Assembly: GCA_951640195.1 (NCBI GenBank)
Contig: OX621170.1
Coordinates: forward strand, 992,001 to 1,056,000
Reading direction: 5' to 3'
Source: Porpolomopsis calyptriformis
Lineage: Eukaryota > Basidiomycota > Agaricomycetes > Agaricales > Hygrophoraceae
Length of the DNA stretch: 64,000 nucleotides
Below, one piece after another: positions 59,545 to 64,000 of the stretch. Each line of letters starts with the position of its first letter. Position 1 is the first letter of the stretch. A program made the translations under genes and the position numbers. The notes under the pieces are model-generated. The model was not told the origin of the DNA, ran no database searches, and saw nothing but the letters and a program-made list of their open reading frames with translations.

Positions 59545-60829
59545 TGCTGGGGAGGGGGTTGAGGCGATGGGTGTCCTGAAAACCCGTCCTTATCACTGTA
59601 AGGCAATTGAATTGTGTCCTCAGATGTACTATGAATGGACCTTCCTCTGCATAATAATAGCAATGAAACGATCGATAGGTGACCCCGGATCCAGATGTCA
59701 ATGATGGCATGTAAGTCGGAGAAAGAAAGAAGGTCCTTGAGCACGGGAAGGCGGAATTTTGTTGATCGCACCGGTGGAGGTCTTGTTGATTATTCGAGCG
59801 GAAAATGTGGTCATGGTTAAGGTGGATTGTTTCCAATCCTGCTTTTCACAATACATGGGATGGGGGATCGTAAAACAAGACAAACGAACTCAATATATCA
59901 CTCTCACCTGTGAATTGGACGGTAAATCGTTTTGACAGGTGGTCTTGATTAAAAGGGCCGAGATCGCTATCCGGGTCACATACCAAAGGACCGAGGAAAT
60001 CCACTTGCAGTACCCCCAAAAACATGCACGTCATCCATGCATCATCTGATAAAAAGTAACATTAGAGTAGGCTGAGCTATGTGAGGATATGCACATCGGT
60101 ACCCATAAGACTCAGTTGCACAGACTGGGCGAGACTGAGAATTTGGCTGACTAAAATAGCCAAATGAATGTGGAGTGATGCGAAACCAACAACTGTGAAC
60201 TCAACTGATGGCAAACGCTCAAGCATTGATAACTGCCATCTGTATCATGCCCTATGCGTGCCTGTACTATCTTGAGAGAGAAACGTTCATGACGCTGATG
60301 TCACGTCCCCCATACTGAAATTTCCTCCCAGAGCTTATACCAGTCTTGGTTTTAAAGGTAGAGTCTGGAGATTTGTTTCGCGGAGGATATCGCACCACTT
60401 CGGGGGAATCACATCTTGAAAAGGGAGCGATGAAAAGTATTGTGACGCTGGACTCAGTGCGAAATCGGCCAAGTGTAATGTAAATACCCATCGAAACATC
60501 CACTTCCCGACAGAGACCACGTTATTTTCCCCATTCATTTGGCATTTTTTCTCGCAAGGCTCTGGAGGGAAGCAGAACTTGATTTTACAGGGTGTCCTGA
60601 ACGTTGGGATGTCATGTTTGAGTAACCTATCCGAGTCCTGTCGTTATGATGTAGATTTCGCGTATGGGCAGAACGCATATGTACTCCTCTTCACTTCCAG
60701 TGTTCTTACGAACATCCCGATTGACAGTGACAGTGGAGATTAAGAGAGCGGATCGTCCCAGTACAGGGACGGTAAAGCGTGGACGCTTAATCAAGTGTCC
60801 AAGCACTTATTCCACCACCACAACTTGAG
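59545..60829. other. Intergenic 1.3 kb, duplicated upstream segments, no gene seen
   Basis: Positions 59600-59730 (read on the minus strand) resemble the region 27440-27530 upstream of DUF6533 copy 1, in the same position relative to the gene. This fits a shared ancestral promoter. The repeat shared with 56633 is at 60048-60100. The remainder up to 60829 shows no supported frame and should hold the Atg17 promoter. Confidence 0.45.
60048..60100 (+). repeat. Dispersed repeat, copy B
   Basis: CTGATAAAAAGTAACATTAG, then AGTAGGCTGAGCTATGTGAG and ATGCACAT. Related to copy A at 56633. Confidence 0.75.
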
Positions 60830-62732
60830 ATGGCCTCACCTCCAGCGGTATCGCGTGCAGAACAGCCTCACCTAGTTTCCCTGGTCTTGCAATCCAAGAA
60901 AGCTTTACAGCACGGTGAACAACTTTGTTCTCGTGCCAATACAACCTCGAACGCGTCAGCTCAGTGCGCCATCGATGTCCTCTCTCTTGATGCCAAGGTC
61001 AGATGGATAACCGATGCAGTGCTCGAACAACTTAAGGTGTGTAGACTGGCTTTCACTCCCGTCCCCTCCCACAATCCGCACTCTATAGCTAGCCGCCGGC
61101 GTCGCAAAGAGTATCGAGGAGAAACGCACCCAACTAAGTAAGCAAGTTCAGGTGCGTGCATAGCAGGCCTCCGCTGAGCATCAAGAATTAAGATTATTCA
61201 AAGGATTGGGACGTCCTGCGGGCACAGCGCGCGGACGACCTTGATAAGATCCTCGAATCCCTGGACGTGCAACTCGTTCCTCCAGACTTTCACCAAGTAT
61301 CTACCGACTCGTCGCCGTTCGGAAGCCAGCATTCAGATGAGGAGAGAGAAGAGGGTACCCAGCCATCTCTTTCTCCTTTACAGCTAAGTCCGAATGCAAC
61401 GTTACGGAACAACAACCCAACGCACGAAGGCAAAGCCAATGCAGACCGTTCGAAATGGAAATCATTACGCGACTTTGTAGACGAGAGAGTGATAGACGAC
61501 ATTCTTGAAACGATGGAGAATGGTAGAGGCGCTCTCGATGTAAGTTATTACAAATGTCAATGCCTAATATCCGATCATCAATGGTATGCATCACTTCTGG
61601 CACAGGATACATTAGCCTTAACTGAAGACTACCCGGAGATCCTTTCCACCACAATTTCTTCCATCCAGAATTCTCTACCCAATCCAACTTCTCTGCCCTC
61701 TATCGCGGACATTCTCGCCTCTCAGGAGAAATTATCGACAAGTATGGCAAGCCACCTTGAAAGCCTTGCAGCCCACTATGACCAAATGGCGGCTGCTCTG
61801 CGAGAAAGTGAAGCTGGGGAGGTGTTCAGCGAAGAAGATTTGCAAGGTTGGTTTCTTGTCGTCTTTGATGCCAAAACTTTGGTCTAAGTTTCTTCGTTGT
61901 TTCGAAGATATGAATCGGGATACGAATGAACTTCCCTCAATCATGGCGGAGCTAGAGGAAAGCGTTAAGGCCATCGAAGTCTCTCAGTAAGCGCATGAGG
62001 GTATATTCCCTATTTCGAAACTTAATCTATGTGACAAGTGACAAGCTACGAACTGATAGAGATGCTGCTATAAAGCTTCTCAGCGCTCAACAAAGTATAC
62101 TGGATGATCTTGATGAACTTGGCGAAATCATGACCGAAATGCTCTCCCGCCAGCAAACTGCTGAGGTGCGTTCCAGTGTTTATTCAAAAATTCCTTACCC
62201 ACATTTGCTCAGGCCAACTGTGATGAGCATTTGACCGAACTCCAACAACACTTGTTGACATTGGAAGACCTCTGCAGTCGATTTTTAAATTATGAAATGG
62301 CCTTTAACAAGTTGCTGATCGAGATTGCTCGCCGGCGTCAATACCGGGAGGCAGCAGAAGCCATAGTGAAGACGATGATGGCACAGCTGCAAGCCATGAC
62401 CGAAGGTAAATTCGACTTGTTGTTGAAACCATTGTCACCAACCTTCTTCCTTCCGCCAACTAGAGGAGCGTCAAATTCGAGATACCTTCAACGCCGACCA
62501 AGGCACTCATCTCCCCGCTGATATCTGCCTTTGCATCGAAAATCCACCCACGAGATGGGAAGTCGTACCCTGCAGTGGAGAGTCGCTGGAAGTACTCCCC
62601 GATATAGATAATGACATTTTGGTTCAGGTTTGTCTCGAGAATTATCACAGGCAGGTGCTAATGCTGTTGGTAACTAAGGCTAAAGATCGGATCTCCAATG
62701 CGGAGGGTACCACAGGAACTGAAAGTTTATGA
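60830..62732 (+). CDS. ATG17: Autophagy protein Atg17
   Basis: Scaffold of the Atg1 kinase complex at the autophagosome formation site. Exons: MASPPAVSRAEQPHLVSLVL, QSKKALQHGEQLCSRANTTS, AIDVLSLDAKVRWITDAVLE, then DWDVLRAQRADDLDKILESL, DVQLVPPDFH, SLRDFVDERVIDDILETMEN, the coiled-coil helices (ELPSIMAELEESVKAIEVS, DKLRTDRDAAIKLLSAQQSI, LTELQQHLLTLEDLCSRFLN) and the conserved end TFNADQGTHLPADICLCIEN with PPTRWEVVP. Most of the length is predicted coiled coil, which fits the crescent-shaped Atg17 dimer. The last intron (62634-62682) leads to AKDRISNAEGTTGTESL. About nine introns are visible. Confidence 0.88.
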
Positions 62733-63032
62733 TTTCCCTATACATAATCGTCTTCTACTATCAAGAATTCAATCCTAGGCCACAACTATCCGGCTTCCAG
62801 GAAGACGAGGACGGGATTGGCCGAGAACATCCGGGCCGTGGAGAGGATTTGGCGTGGCACAGAACCATTCCATCTTCCATAAAGTTGGCGATGATGTAGT
62901 AAATGGCGATAGATGCTGACATGTGTGGAGTGTTTTTTTTCTTCTTTCTTTTCTTTCTCCTTTTGGTAAAATTTTAAACCGGGAGTTAGCGATGATGAGG
63001 GTCAAACTCTGGTAGTACAGTATTCACTGTTA

Positions 63033-64000
63033 TTAATCATCACCACCAGCCGCTGCATATCTTCTGGACCGGTCAGTCCCGCCCCGGTTTCCAGGAACAT
63101 TTCGGTTTCTACAGTGGTTCGCATAGTGCCCTTTCTCTCCACACTGAAGAGGTTCAATGGTTTGTCAGATAAAATTGGAGGTGAATTGGGGAACTGACCT
63201 TGAAACAGAGCACGTCATCCAGATTCCTCCTAGGCGGTCCAAGTGCCCCGGCCCCGGAACCGCCATGTGAACCATTAGTAAATCCTCGATCGAAATCTGC
63301 GTATCGGCCGTATCCTGGGGGAGGTGGGCCCAAGTCATGTGTGGATGGTGGATTGGGCGTCTCGTAAGCTTTGAGTGGTGGTAAACCAGGTTTCGGACTA
63401 ATGAGACGTAAGTAGGTGGATCTCTCAAAGGCATTATGAGGGCGACGTACTGTCCTCTAGAACAGTCAGAGCCAGATGGACAAAATCCTGTCAGGTAAAG
63501 CTGACAAGCAACCCGTCGGACGTGTTTCCGGGGGCAGGTGGGCCCTGTCAGGAAGGTCAAAACTCAGGAGTGTGCGAATCATGCAACAAACTGGCTTACC
63601 AAGCTTGCAGAAGCCTCGTTCATAATCGGGACATTCAACCCGACGTTCTTTCGGGTGTGCATACAAGCAATCGTCTCCGGCGGAGCAAAATCCATACTTG
63701 GCAAACCACCAGCACTCGGGCATGCGCCTCAAGTTGTATTCGTGCAAAAACTCACAAGTGTCCCCTTTTTTACATAGACCGCGTAGCCAGTGTTTGCAAA
63801 CGGTAGCCAGACGTTCCCGCTCACGAGGATGGGAGGGCAATTGCTTTGGCGGTTGAAAGTTTAGAGGAGAAGGCGCTGTGTGTCGCAAAGGGCAATGTAG
63901 AGGACCAAGGGGACATCCCGCAGGAGTAAGGGAAAGGCGGCATATTTGATCATCTACCTCAAAGCGTTAAGATGAGTTACCTAGGGCAAAGAAGTGAATC
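63033..64000 (-). CDS. YTH1: mRNA 3'-end processing factor Yth1/CPSF30, 5' end outside the window
   Basis: RNA-binding subunit of the cleavage and polyadenylation factor. Five CCCH fingers are visible: ICRLSLTPAGCPLGPLHCPL (with RHT), VCKHWLRGLCKKGDTCEFLH, ECWWFAKYGFCSAGDDCLYA(H), ECPDYERGFCKLG joined to PTCPRKH, and ACQLYLTGFCPSGSDCSRG. Then comes a Gly/Pro linker. A zinc knuckle, CFKCGEKGHYANHC, is split by an intron, and the protein ends RRYAAAGGDD. The knuckle is present in many, not all, CPSF30 proteins. The first visible exon starts VDDQICRL after a CAG-like acceptor, so the N-terminus lies beyond base 64000. Convergent with Atg17; 300 bp lie between the two stop codons. Confidence 0.92.

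Noticed and set aside
60267..60503. Minus-strand open frame upstream of Atg17
   Set aside because: No similarity to any family and no start or splice context. Likely chance.

Overview
The window is nuclear DNA of a filamentous basidiomycete (mushroom-type) fungus. Genes are densely packed on both strands. Almost every gene is split by many short introns (about 35-90 nt, GT...AG, with CTNAC-like branch points). The protein families are fungal, and one of them, the DUF6533 seven-helix type, I know only from basidiomycetes. All coding coordinates span introns. Exon joins were made by eye, so ends are firmer than internal junctions.

Region 1-16.6 kb is housekeeping: a Saf4/CCDC130 splicing factor (3' end off the window), ribosomal protein uS10, an inositol polyphosphate 5-phosphatase with large inserts in its catalytic domain, a tiny DUF1748 protein, sulfite oxidase, a YANK/STK32-type kinase, a SERINC/Tms1 membrane protein, a Pmc1-type Ca2+-ATPase and a single-pass membrane protein.

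Region 16.7-38.6 kb opens with a Zn2Cys6 transcription factor. It is followed by a striking set of peroxisomal fatty-acid enzymes: a cytochrome b5-acyl-CoA dehydrogenase fusion (C-terminus ARL), an alpha-methylacyl-CoA racemase type enzyme (C-terminus SKL) and a Fox2/MFE-2 multifunctional beta-oxidation enzyme (C-terminus ARL). All three end in peroxisomal targeting signals. Between them lie an NAD(P)-binding epimerase-like protein, a small DNA element resembling a MITE, a DUF6533 membrane protein, a small unrecognised protein, the WD40 protein Asa1 and selenoprotein-O homologue Fmp40.

Region 39-47 kb holds cyclin B, an FHA/G-patch protein divergent from an XLF/Nej1 end-joining factor, a provisional small spliced gene and a Mim1/TOM13 outer-membrane import factor.

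Region 47-60 kb is the accessory part. A LysM-domain gene is followed directly by a complete but decayed Ty3-type LTR retrotransposon: 109-bp LTRs differing at one position, target duplication GACTG, no integrase, a degenerate protease motif and a stop beside the reverse transcriptase YIDD. Then come a second cytochrome b5-acyl-CoA dehydrogenase and two more DUF6533 genes in duplicated blocks.

Region 60.8-64 kb returns to housekeeping with Atg17 and the CCCH-finger cleavage factor Yth1/CPSF30 (5' end off the window). I saw no tRNA, rRNA or CRISPR array.
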